A DNA stretch of 64,000 bases from Tetrahymena thermophila SB210 (taxonomy: Eukaryota; Ciliophora; Oligohymenophorea; Hymenostomatida; Tetrahymenidae). Position numbers and translations under genes: made by a program. This document shows positions 23,011 to 32,767 of this stretch, one piece after another. Location: contig NW_002476413.1 of NCBI RefSeq assembly GCF_000189635.1, positions 310,001 to 374,000 on the forward strand, in the 5' to 3' direction. Position 1 is the first letter of the stretch. Every line of letters starts with the position of its first letter. The notes below the pieces were generated by a model, which ran no database searches, was not told the DNA's origin, and saw nothing but the letters and a program-made list of their open reading frames with translations.

Positions 23011-24943
23011 TCACAATTTATTTAGACTAAAAAGCAGATTTTTTGATAGAATAAACAAAATCATTAAAAAAATCTGATTAAAAATTTTCATATTATATTT
23101 TAAAGTTATAGAAAGATCCTTACGAATATTGACTTAGTATTGAGAAATAGACAGAGTCTTTATTTTTTCTTCAATTATCTTTTTAACTGGAGACAGCTAA
23201 AATATTTTTTTGTTGTTCATAATTTTTTAAATATTTTAGAAGCTATCTAAGCTGAGTTCTATGTCTTTAAATAAATCAATAGTCTAATCTTCTGGATAAT
23301 TAGTATTGCTGCCAATACTCATTACTATTTAATTTATTTGTAAATTTAGTTAAAATTTGTTTGTCAATAATAAATTTTAAATTACTCCAGTTTTGAAGAA
23401 GACCCTAAACAAGATGTTGTTTTTGGTATTCTGATTCATTTTATTTTAAAGGCTGAGCTAGATATGAAAGTATTAGGCTTTTAATATCACTTGGAGATAG
23501 TGCTGCCAAGCAATGGCTTGAGACTACTTAATCTAAGTAATGGTTTGAATAGTTCATTAAAGAAGAATAAATAACATCGTACTGCAAGTAAACTATAAAC
23601 TCGATTTTGCTATTCGAGGCTACTGCTTGAGTATCAAGCTTGTTCATTTCATTTAAATTAAAAGTTTTCAATGCAATTGATTGCTTTTTGCCAATCACAA
23701 AATGATCAATGATAAAAGTAGATCTTTGTTTGATACCATTTATCTCTACTGAATAATAGAAGGTAATAATACTGTTTGGAAGGTTTAATACATTTTCTTA
23801 ACTTTTTAAATTAATCAGCTTCATGTGTACATGTAGCTGTTAATCTTCTCTGATTGCAAATAGCTGTAAGTTGAATTACTTAAAATTAAAATGAGCTGTT
23901 TCCTTTTATGTTATTTGCTTTAGGTTTGAGAGCTTCCAGCTAATATTTGGGTGATTCTTAGCTAAAATTATTTTTAAAATAATTAATCTTTAATTTAATA
24001 TGTTTATTTAAAAATTAGTATTTGGAAATTAGAAATTAATTTTTTTTGAAGGATCTAAAAAAGCATTGTTTTCCTTTTTTTGTTTTGGAATACAGATAAA
24101 CGATTAAAAATTCAAATTAATTAGATAATAAGTAAGTAACCTTTCAAATTTTAAATAATAAGCTTATTTTACAATTAAAAATTTTTAGTTTGTTTTATTC
24201 TCTAATTAATGTGAAATATTATCTATTTTTAAAGTGTTTTAACCAATTTCCTGTAAATGTTTATTTAAAGTAAAGATCAAATATTAAGGTTTACCATTAT
24301 AGCTTTTATGTATCAGATTTTTTTGGCGAATTTTTAGCAACTCTAGGTGATCCGACTTAATTTTGATGTTTAAAAAAACATCTATAATCTATTTAAGCTG
24401 TGAAACTTGGGTGTTTTACTAAATTTTTTGCTTGAAATACCTATCTATAATTTCATCCTATATCTTTTCATTTAACTATCTAATGTCTTGCTGATACTGG
24501 GAATAATATTTATCTAAGTTTAATGCTATAAAATTGATTATTTAAGTGAAGAATTAGTAGTAAATGTCATAGCTAGCAGTCTACTACTTAATCATAGAAT
24601 TCTCACTTCCTTTCAGCTTTTTGTAACAATGCATTAGAAATTCTATGCTGTTTTAAGGTTTTAAGTTATTCTATAATATTCTTGTTATCACTGCATTTAA
24701 ATAAATATCTGATTTCAAATAATCACAAAATTCTAAATGCTAAAGAACCTCCTTTTCTTTCAATTTGCTAAAATCAGATGCATCAAACGACTACAATTTA
24801 ATATAAATTTCAAATATCGTTGCATTTACTCTTTCTATTTCATCTCCAAAGTTAATCTCCTAATGTATTTTAATATAAAAATATTAACTGTTGTCTTCCA
24901 GCTTTGTATTATCTAATGAAAAATTCTTATATTATCTTGCCAT
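23011..24943 (-). CDS. BTB/BACK-like plus MATH-like protein (5' end uncertain)
   Basis: Exons 24943-24295, 23961-23386 and 23324-23011; introns of 333 bp (GTAAAC...TTTTAG) and 61 bp (GTAATT...AAATAG), all in phase, 512 residues from this ATG. Residues about 30-215 resemble the end of a BTB domain and a BACK-like helical region (FEIYIKLQSFDASDF, then LEFCDYLKSDIYLNAV). Residues about 218-370 resemble a MATH/TRAF fold (ISWKLSNLK at the start, KIEFIVYLQYDV near the end). BTB-MATH proteins are usually CUL3 substrate adaptors; this assignment rests on pattern alone. The frame stays open upstream to a TGA at 25094 with protein-like text (SILRELIKFISNLLS), so an extra 5' exon or an earlier start is likely. 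Near the 3' end, GTAAGG at 23123 could be a further donor. Confidence 0.55.
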
Positions 24944-26051
24944 ACTCAATAGATTTGAGATAAACTTTATTAACTCTCTTAAAATAGATTGCGACAAAGA
25001 AAGAAAAGAAAATATTAAGCATTTACCCGAGAAGGATGACTGGCAACTATCTACTAAAATATAGTTGCGTTCTGAAATTAAAACTGCTAAAATTCATACC
25101 TTTATCTCTTTATTATAAGATAAATACTATCTATTCATTTAAAAAGTAGTTTGATGAATGAATGAATACATATTTGCTAACTTAAATATAGAATCAATCT
25201 CAAAAAATAAATGAATAAATAAAATTAATTTACTGTGCAACATCTCAATTAAATTCCTAGTATTATCTATTTATCTATCTACTTTTTATATCAAAATCTT
25301 AACTTTATTACCCTTTAGAAAAATTATTTGAATGATATATTTTAGTAATCAATCCTATTTATTTATTATATTTATTTTAATGCCAGTTTCCTACTGAAAT
25401 CTTTTCCTTTTTAATTAAATATACTGATTTTTATATATTGATATTCATTAAGATATTAAACAAATTATATATTTTTTATTCAACCAAATATCTAGTCTAT
25501 CATTCATTCTATTTCTTTGATTTTTAATTTCTTCTTTTTTCGCAATCCTTTCAAAATTCAATTCAATTTCATTCATAATAATAAACTCCTTTATACATAT
25601 ACATGCTTGAAAATCTTAAAAACTTAATTTAAGATTTCTTTAATTCAGTGCAATCAATCAATTGATTAAGAAAAATGCATTTTATCTTTTTATTTGCTTA
25701 AGCAATTGCTGTATTCTATAGATCTTATGTATTTATTCACTTGCTCATTCTATCTTTCATTAATTAATCTGTTGATTGGTTGCTTTGTAAAAAACTTTTA
25801 ATTCGAAACACATTTATTTTTACTTGTTTACCAATAATTTCACAACATAAAAGATAGTTAAAATAAATGAAATTATACTTTTGCAAACTTACTAATATTT
25901 TTAATAATTTAATTTCATAATATTTTCAACAAACAGTATTTATTAAATTATCAACCAACATCATACCACTTTTCATCACTAATTAATAAAAATTCCGACA
26001 CTAATTTCAATTATAGAAATAAGAGCTAGATTAATTAAATAAAAAACATGG
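24944..26051. other. Intergenic, may hold an upstream exon in its first 150 bp
   Basis: 24944-25093 is open in frame with the downstream gene and may be coding; I could not place an upstream exon in matching phase. Beyond about 25110 there is only AT-rich DNA up to the tRNA array. Confidence 0.4.
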
Positions 26052-26123
26052 CAACCAAGGTGGGACTCGAACCCACAACCTTCAGATTAGAAGTCTGCTG
26101 CGCTACCATTGCGCCACTCGGCT
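26052..26123 (-). tRNA. tRNA-Arg (anticodon UCU), array copy 1
   Basis: 72-nt intronless cloverleaf read on the minus strand: acceptor AGCCGAG/CTTGGTT, D stem GCGC/GCGC, anticodon loop CTTCTAA (anticodon TCT, decoding AGA), T stem GTGGG/CCCAC with loop TTCGAGT, discriminator G. The outermost pair of the anticodon stem is a G-A mismatch in all copies. T-run terminator after the 3' end. This is the last copy in the direction of transcription and lacks the upstream element found at copies 2-7. Confidence 0.96.
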
Positions 26124-26193
26124 TTTCACAATATAAAATATTTGAAATTATATTTTTTCTTTAAATTAACAAATTAATATTTATAAAAAATGG

Positions 26194-26265
26194 CAACCAA
26201 GGTGGGACTCGAACCCACAACCTTCAGATTAGAAGTCTGCTGCGCTACCATTGCGCCACTCGGCT
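26194..26265 (-). tRNA. tRNA-Arg (anticodon UCU), array copy 2
   Basis: Identical 72-nt sequence to copy 1. The conserved upstream element lies at 26293-26311, 28 bp from the mature 5' end; a T-run terminator follows. Confidence 0.96.
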
Positions 26266-26499
26266 TTAGACAACAAATTATTAAAATAACACAAATACTT
26301 TTGTCATTTTTGTTTAATTTATTTCTTTTATAATGTATTAATGAAATATAAATGATAATATAGAATTAAGGATTTTTTATTTTAATCCAAAATATTTTAA
26401 AACTACTTAAAATTTGCAATAAAAAATTCATTGCAATTATTTTTTTTTATGAGTTATTGTATTAAATAAAATTGTTATTCAAAAATTTATAAAAAATGG

Positions 26500-26571
26500 C
26501 AACCAAGGTGGGACTCGAACCCACAACCTTCAGATTAGAAGTCTGCTGCGCTACCATTGCGCCACTCGGCT
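26500..26571 (-). tRNA. tRNA-Arg (anticodon UCU), array copy 3
   Basis: Identical 72-nt sequence to copy 1. Upstream element at 26599-26617, again 28 bp from the 5' end; T-run terminator on the 3' side. Confidence 0.96.
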
Positions 26572-26860
26572 TTTCACAATAAATTATTAAAATATCGCAA
26601 ATACTTTTGTCATTTTTCTTAAATTTATTTAATATTTTGATTAAATAAGAATAAAAAATTATCGATTATTTTAAAGATCAATTAAAAATATAGATTTTAA
26701 TTAAAATAAACTTATCATAAATTTTTAGGCATCAATTATTTGTTATTTTTTTGAAGTTGATTGGGTTAGATCTATTTCTTAATGAGAAATTATTATTATT
26801 TTAGTTTTTACAAAGTTGTCATTTTTTGGTTATTTTAAATTTAAAAATCATAAAAAATGG

Positions 26861-26932
26861 CAACCAAGGTGGGACTCGAACCCACAACCTTCAGATTAGA
26901 AGTCTGCTGCGCTACCATTGCGCCACTCGGCT
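26861..26932 (-). tRNA. tRNA-Arg (anticodon UCU), array copy 4
   Basis: Identical 72-nt sequence to copy 1. Upstream element at 26960-26978. Its 5' flanking spacer is a duplicate of the one beside copy 5 and carries the MITE at 27046. Confidence 0.96.
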
Positions 26933-27045
26933 TTAGACAGCAAATTATGAAAATATCACAAATACTTTTGTCATTTTTATTAAATTTAATTTGCTTAATC
27001 TTTTAATTAATGATAAAATATTAAAACTTTGAATTATTTCTTATA

Positions 27046-27173
27046 TACCGTAGATTCTCCTTAATTAAGACACTTTTTAATTAAGACACTAAAATTCAAA
27101 AATTTTAAAAAGACACCATTTTTCAATCAAACATTTAAAAGTCGAGTGTCTTAATTAAGGAGAATTTACGGTA
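27046..27173. mobile_element. Miniature inverted-repeat transposable element (MITE), 128 bp
   Basis: Terminal inverted repeats of 28 bp (27046-27073 and 27146-27173) beginning TACCGTA and matching at 27 of 28 positions. Inside the left half, TTAATTAAGACACT occurs twice (27061-27074 and 27077-27090). No coding capacity. The neighbouring duplicated spacer has an uninterrupted TATATATATA at the equivalent place (about 27616-27625), an empty-site control showing insertion into a TA run. Because the target is a TA repeat, the exact target-site duplication (TA or TATA) cannot be fixed. A TA target suggests a Tc1/mariner-type (IS630 superfamily) transposase acting in trans; inferred. Confidence 0.85.
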
Positions 27174-27433
27174 TATATACTTATTAACTTAATAAGATTA
27201 ATCGAATTTATAAAAATAACAAATTTAATGCTTTTTAAGTTAAAAAATATTTCACCTTAATTATTTAAAAAATTTACTTGTGTTATGAATATATAAAAGT
27301 TAATATAATATAATATATCAAGCTATTAAACTAGAGAATTGTTAATTAAATTTTGTTTAAATTATCTGTACTTAAATTTTTTAAATAATCTGATGATGGT
27401 AAAATTGAATTAAATTAAAAAATAAAAAAATGG

Positions 27434-27505
27434 CAACCAAGGTGGGACTCGAACCCACAACCTTCAGATTAGAAGTCTGCTGCGCTACCATTGCGCCACT
27501 CGGCT
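27434..27505 (-). tRNA. tRNA-Arg (anticodon UCU), array copy 5
   Basis: Identical 72-nt sequence to copy 1. Upstream element at 27533-27551. The 5' flank is the MITE-free version of the duplicated spacer. Confidence 0.96.
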
Positions 27506-27868
27506 TTAGACAGAAAATTATGAAAATATCACAAATACTTTTGTCATTTTTGTTAAATTTAATTTGCTTAATCTTTTAATTAATGATAAAATATTAAAAC
27601 TTTAAATTATTTCTTATATATATACTTAACTTATTAGATTAATCGAATTTATAAAAATAACAAATTTAATGCTTTTTAAGTTAAAAAATATTTCACCTTA
27701 ATTTTTTAAAAAATTTACTTGTGTTATGAATATATAAAAGTTAATATAATATATCAAGCTATTAAACTAGAGAATAGTTAATTAAATTTTGTTTAAATTA
27801 TCTGTACTTAAATTTTTTAAATAATCTGATGATGGTAATATTGAATTAAATTAAAAATAAAAAAATGG

Positions 27869-27940
27869 CAACCAAGGTGGGACTCGAACCCACAACCTTC
27901 AGATTAGAAGTCTGCTGCGCTACCATTGCGCCACTCGGCT
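27869..27940 (-). tRNA. tRNA-Arg (anticodon UCU), array copy 6
   Basis: Identical 72-nt sequence to copy 1. Upstream element at 27968-27986, with TTG replacing the usual TCA in its middle. Confidence 0.96.
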
Positions 27941-28351
27941 TTTGACAGTTATTTGTGTAAAAAGCAGAAATACTTTTGTTGTTTTTCTTTAATGCATTTT
28001 AAATTAATTATTTTGATTTAGTATAAAATACTATTAGAATTATAACTCTTAATACATTCTAACCTGCTTAATTGATTAAAAGAAAAAGTTAAGAAGAATA
28101 ATAAACAAAAGATTAGATATATTTAAAGTAAAACAATTTTTAATTTCATGGAAGATAATTTTCTTTATTAAAACATTATATATGAATAGCAGATATAACA
28201 AAGCAGATAGATATATAATGATGAATTCATGAATATAGACATTCTTTTTTAATTGAAAATAGAGTATTAAATACTTCTATTTCGATATTTATTTTAATAA
28301 AAATATTATCTAATAAATACTTTTAAACATATTAAAAATATTAAAAAATGG

Positions 28352-28423
28352 CAACCAAGGTGGGACTCGAACCCACAACCTTCAGATTAGAAGTCTGCTG
28401 CGCTACCATTGCGCCACTCGGCT
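28352..28423 (-). tRNA. tRNA-Arg (anticodon UCU), array copy 7
   Basis: Identical 72-nt sequence to copy 1. Upstream element at 28451-28469 with the same variant as copy 6. Confidence 0.96.
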
Positions 28424-28731
28424 TATTACATATAATTTTTGGATATTCAAAAATACTTTTGTTGTTTTTGTTTGACTCTCTAATTAGTCATTTCAATTAA
28501 AAATAGTAAATTAGAAATAATTAGAATGAAAAAGTATTAAATTATTAAGCAACCAAATTATTTGAAATGTTTTATTTATTAATTTAAAGTATTTTTTAAT
28601 TAAAAAATTTGTTAAAATTGCTAAGTTGAATCTTAAAATCTATAAAAAATTTTTGATTAATTTTCTTTAGGTAAGAAATATTTAAAAGTATTTCTATTAA
28701 ATTTAAATTATAAATTCTAAAACTTAAAGCA

Positions 28732-28781
<50 letters not shown>

Positions 28782-28805
28782 TATATAGATAGATAGATAG
28801 ATAGA
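28732..28805. repeat. TAGA tetranucleotide microsatellite
   Basis: About 18 units of TAGA interrupted once by TTATA near 28781. Lies in the spacer between tRNA-Arg copies 7 and 8. Confidence 0.95.
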
Positions 28806-28920
28806 TTTATTAATTTTATTTACTTTTTGGTCAAACTAAGCTTGAAAATTTCTAATTACAATATGATGTTTATTTTTAGTAATTAAAAATAATTTAAATG
28901 GGAAAAATATAAAAAATTGG

Positions 28921-28992
28921 CAACCAAGGTGGGACTCGAACCCACAACCTTCAGATTAGAAGTCTGCTGCGCTACCATTGCGCCACTCGGCT
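28921..28992 (-). tRNA. tRNA-Arg (anticodon UCU), array copy 8
   Basis: Identical 72-nt sequence to copy 1. At the expected 28-bp offset there is only a degenerate match (GAATACCTTGCTTACTTTC at 29020). Confidence 0.95.
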
Positions 28993-29334
28993 TTTTCCAA
29001 CAAATTACTCTATTTGCAAGAATACCTTGCTTACTTTCTATTTATTTTATCAGAAAGGAAAAAGATTTTATAATTGATAAAAGATATATTTAAAATATAG
29101 AAATTGAAATTGTATATCTAAAGATATAAATATAGATAATTCATTTGAAGTTAAAATCTTCAACAAAATTAAAGTAGGTTGAAATAATAAGTTATTTTAT
29201 CAAAAAAAGAAAAATCAAAACTAAAATAAAATATTTCTTTATTTATATTTTTTAGAATAAAATGATTTGATATATGAAGTTTAATTTTATTAAACACAAA
29301 AAAAATTTTCATTGATATAAAAATAAAAAAATGG

Positions 29335-29406
29335 CAACCAAGGTGGGACTCGAACCCACAACCTTCAGATTAGAAGTCTGCTGCGCTACCATTGCGCCAC
29401 TCGGCT
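29335..29406 (-). tRNA. tRNA-Arg (anticodon UCU), array copy 9
   Basis: Identical 72-nt sequence to copy 1. This is the first copy in transcription direction; its upstream region shows just an A-run followed by TTTGT and a T-run at the element position. Confidence 0.95.
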
Positions 29407-29763
29407 TTTCACGGACTAAATAAGTTTTGCAAAAAAAAAAATTTGTTTTTTTTAATATCAAATAAAAAAGAATATTGATTAAATAGAAAAAGTAAAAAGA
29501 AAATATTCTGCCTTACTTTAATAAAAATATCAATTATTATTATTATTATTTTAATTTCTGAATTAATAGGTTTTCTTGTTCTTGTAAGATAAAAAAATAT
29601 TAAAATTATAGAATATGAGTTCAGTTGAACTACGTATAAAGAATTATCACTACTTACCTCATGAGAGTATTAAGCTTAAATATATTTTATTTATTGCATA
29701 AGTGAAGGCTTATATTTTTCAAATTAAGTAGATGGTTAGTAGAATCAGGCATAAACTAAAATA
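29407..29763. other. Intergenic between the tRNA array and a plus-strand gene
   Basis: AT-rich; includes TTA microsatellite DNA near 29535. A 50-codon plus-strand frame from ATG at 29615 to TGA at 29766-29768 overlaps the start of the next gene and is not supported as a gene. Confidence 0.45.
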
Positions 29764-30220
29764 ATGAATTAATATTAGCAAAATGCTGAAATTTACAAAT
29801 TTAATAGGTAAAATCTTTTAAAATAGTGAATTAAGCAGATAAAAATAATTATAAACAAATTAATTGCCATTTAAAATTAGGAACTAAAAGGACTCCTCTC
29901 AAGTTAAGAGCTCATTAGCTCCTTCTGAAAACTAAGAAAATGGATTGGATTATATAATCTATAAAGATTAAGTAAGCAAATATATTAGCTGCAAGTACCC
30001 AGCTATGCCTGATAATGAAGCGGAAAAAATAATCAAACCTCCTACTGAGTAAAATATTAATACATATTTTCAATTAAATCATGAATTTGAAAATTTAAAC
30101 AAAAAGGGATAAATATAAATACAGCTTAAAGTAATGCTCATATCCTAGGAATCTTACAACAAGAGACATTATAGGTGCTGTACCTGGTACTCTTAAGAGC
30201 AAGGTTGTGCAAAATTTTGA
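29764..30220 (+). CDS. Small uncharacterised protein with Cys-rich C-terminus, 127 residues
   Basis: Two exons, 29764-29807 and 29881-30220, with a 73-bp intron (GTAAAA...AAATTAG) in phase 2; total 128 codons including TGA. The N-terminal third is polar and low complexity. The middle (YIIYKDQVSKYISCKYPAMP) and the end look globular. The C-terminus HYRCCTWYSQEQGCAKF groups three Cys with aromatic residues and could bind metal or form a lipidation-type tail. No family recognised. Its neighbour at 30449 lies 229 bp downstream on the same strand and shares a Gln/Asn-rich bias, but I see no splice joining them. Confidence 0.6.
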
Positions 30221-30448
30221 AAAACATCATATGATGAATGATCAAAGTAATAAAATATTAGATTAATTTCATTTATTTACATTATGTAAAAGAAACATTA
30301 AATATCCAATATTTGATTGAATACATTGATTTAGAAGTATTAAAAAATTAACTTTTGGTTTTTGTGAGTTTATTAAAATTTATTTACTTTGGCTGAATAC
30401 CATTCATTCATTTAATTACATATTTAATAATAATAAATATTTTTTTAA

Positions 30449-32151
30449 ATGATAATCTAAGGCAAATAAATAAATAGTTAGCAAGACCAAAATCTTAAAG
30501 ATGTAATTATTCTAATTAGATAAAATTATAAAATTGACTTTTTCTAAATGAAATAATTTCATAGGACTATGAATAAAATGATTATTATAGCTCTCCTTAA
30601 AGAAATGAAAATTCTTAATAATATAATAGTATTAATAGCAAAACTGATATCACTCCAGATAAAGAGTAAATTTATTTTTCAGCTCAAAATTTATATTAAT
30701 TTTGAAACTAATTAAATAGTTCGTATCCTTACAAATATGGAAAGAAGTAATTATTTTATTTTAATTTTAGCAACAAAAATATTAAAAAATTCAATATAAA
30801 TAAATCTAGTATTTAATACATTATGATTTGTAAATCAATTTAGGTATGTTTTCAATGAAGATTTTAATAAAAGGAAGGCTTATGATAAATCTTATATTCA
30901 GGAAATAAACTAAAAGCTTCCTGATAAAATTATACATTCTCCTGATTTAAAAAAGCAAAACGAGGATCTTGAAAATAATTTCAAGCAATATCACTCCAAG
31001 AATGAATCAAAAACGTTAGAATCAGAAAGTAGAAAATAATTTATTAAAAGATTCTTTTTTAAAATTTCTTAAAACAAAAAGCAAATTTGTAATATAGAAT
31101 CAATGAAAGGTAGAATAACAGTCCTCCATAGAAACCATACTATGAGTAAACAAATAATGTAATAATATAATTTATTTAATTAATTTAAATTAAAGCAATA
31201 AAAATAAAGAAGAAATGAGTAGAAATCAATATTTAAATAATGGCTACTAAAATGAAAATCAGTAAGAGTTAAACTAGATTTAAAAAAGCAAATACGAAAA
31301 TGTGAATTTTTTGATGTAATTAAATAGTTTTTTATATTAATTTGTTAATTTTAAAGTTATCTGAAGATGAAATCTAAAAACTGATTAATGAATATCAAAA
31401 AGGTTATACTTCAAAGCTAGTTAATTAATACTAGGCCAAAAAATATGATATCATCAATTTTTATAATAGGGAAGATTGGAGAAATAACAAAAATCCAAAC
31501 TATGTCAAAATAAAAAGCTTTCCTAGAACTAATGTATTTACTTTCTTAGAAAATGGTGATGTGAATTTCAATTCTGCAGAAAAAAGAGTTGAAAATAGAA
31601 ATAAATTCACTCCTTAAAAGTTTTATTCAGATTAAAAGCAAAGACCTTATTTAGAAGAGGACTATATTAACAATCATATGAATATAGAGAACGATAAACT
31701 TCCAAAAATAATGAATACCAATAAATCATATGACAGTCAATAGCTAAATAAGCATCAAAGAAATCTAAGTGCAGCACATAATAAATATGAAAATATAAGT
31801 AACTATAGTAGTAATCAATACGAAAACTATAATTTAAATGATAAAAAAGATATTTTAGATTACCAACTCAACTTATAAAATAATTAAAAAAATGAAATTA
31901 TGGAATCAGATAAATATCAGTAACCAAGTGCTTTATTATCAAAAAAAAGAAGTATATCAGTTAACAACGCTTCATATAAATATCCAGGTAATATAAAAAA
32001 CATTTAAATTTATTTAAAATTATTATATTCTAATAATGAATTAGATGACTTCCATCAAAGAAGACAATATGAAGATTTATTAGCAGCAAAAGGAGCTTAT
32101 ACTTTAAATTAGAAATAAAGCAATAATTATTAGTCAAGAAGACCTTATTGA
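30449..32151 (+). CDS. Uncharacterised Asn/Gln/Lys-rich protein, 424 residues, eight exons
   Basis: Exons 30449-30502, 30565-30665, 30720-30746, 30844-31028, 31082-31145, 31196-31301, 31357-31987 and 32045-32151. All seven introns are short (50-97 bp) and every phase fits, giving 425 codons with TGA. One donor is GTGAAT (31302) and one GTAGAA (31029); the others are GTAA-type; three acceptors are AAG. The first 180 residues are low complexity with a basic helix-rich part. A conserved-looking core sits near residues 180-290 (LSEDEIQKLINEYQKGYTSK, then YVKIKSFPRTNVFTFLENGD). The tail is Asn/Tyr-rich and ends SRRPY. No domain recognised; a cytoskeletal or ciliary structural protein is possible but unsupported. 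Confidence 0.7.
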
Positions 32152-32767
32152 AGAAAAATAACATAAAAACATGCAAATTTTCCCTTTTATACTATAAATA
32201 ACTAAAAATTGTAATAAATAAATAATTTGTTTCTATTAATGTAAAAAAATTAAAATTTTTGATGTAAAATTATATTTAAAAAAGTTTTGCAGACATCCTA
32301 AAAATATTTCATTTATTTAGCTTTTTAAAAATATGAAAAGAACATAAAATAAATAATCTTTGCTTTTAAAAAGAAAAAAAGAAAAAAGTAATTTTATGAT
32401 GGGATTAATAAAATAAAATCCTAAAAAATACAATTAATAATAGGTAATAATAAGTAAATATAACGATTAATTCAACATCAAAAATATTACACTTTATTTA
32501 TAAAAAAAGATAATATCTCACCTCATCTGCCTTTTTAAAAAAATATTGCGTAAAATATTTAGCTCACCTTAATTTTCTTACAAATGAATGGTTATAAAAA
32601 TGCTTTTGAGTTTTTACATTTTTATACAAATTTAAAAAAAGAGATGAATTAGAATTCATCAGAATATATTTGAAATATTTTGGGAAGATAAATAGTAATT
32701 CGAATCTTTATTTTTACTAAATTATGAATAAATTAAAAACAAAAACTTTTGATTGATTGATTTAAAA
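32152..32767. other. Intergenic, AT-rich
   Basis: No supported feature; 3' UTR of the gene ending at 32151 and the promoter of the next plus-strand gene. Confidence 0.45.

Larger units (their letters stand above)
26933..27868. repeat. Duplicated tRNA spacer (two copies, one with MITE)
   Basis: The spacer 26933-27433 and the spacer 27506-27868 are near-identical from the tRNA 5' flank to the next tRNA 3' end (shared landmarks: TTTAATTTGCTTAATC, CTGATGATGGTAA, AAGCTATTAAACTAGAGAAT). They differ by the 128-bp MITE in the first copy and by small TA/TAA indels. So a tRNA-plus-spacer unit of about 435 bp was duplicated in tandem, and the MITE entered afterwards or was lost from the second copy. 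Confidence 0.85.
26293..28469 (-). promoter_or_regulatory. Fixed-distance upstream element of tRNA-Arg copies 2-7
   Basis: Six 19-bp sites read on the plus strand as AAATACTTTTGTCATTTTT (four copies) or with TTG in place of TCA (two copies). They start at 26293, 26599, 26960, 27533, 27968 and 28451. Each begins exactly 28 bp from the mature 5' end of its tRNA, although the sequence between is less conserved. In transcription orientation the core is GACAAAAGTATTT about 28-40 bp upstream, where TFIIIB/TBP is placed on Pol III genes. Internal A and B boxes are present in the tRNA itself, so this would be an auxiliary external element. The role is inferred from position. Confidence 0.55.

Noticed and set aside
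20471-24943. One fused gene from the BTB/MATH-like protein through the Ser/Asn/Gln-rich protein
   Set aside because: GTAAGG at 23123 could be a donor, but no acceptor in matching phase lies close to the downstream ATG, which has a good start context.
25085-25110. A 13-bp intron (GTATGAATTTTAG) joining upstream and downstream frames
   Set aside because: Too short for known ciliate spliceosomal introns and not needed if the start lies downstream.
26052-29406. Regularly spaced identical repeats resembling a CRISPR-like array
   Set aside because: The repeat unit is a complete tRNA-Arg cloverleaf with Pol III signals; spacers are long and irregular.
29615-29768. 50-codon plus-strand frame beginning MSSVELRIKNYHYL
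   Set aside because: Ends in TGA overlapping the ATG of the next gene, with no splice joining it and no recognisable content after the first 30 residues.
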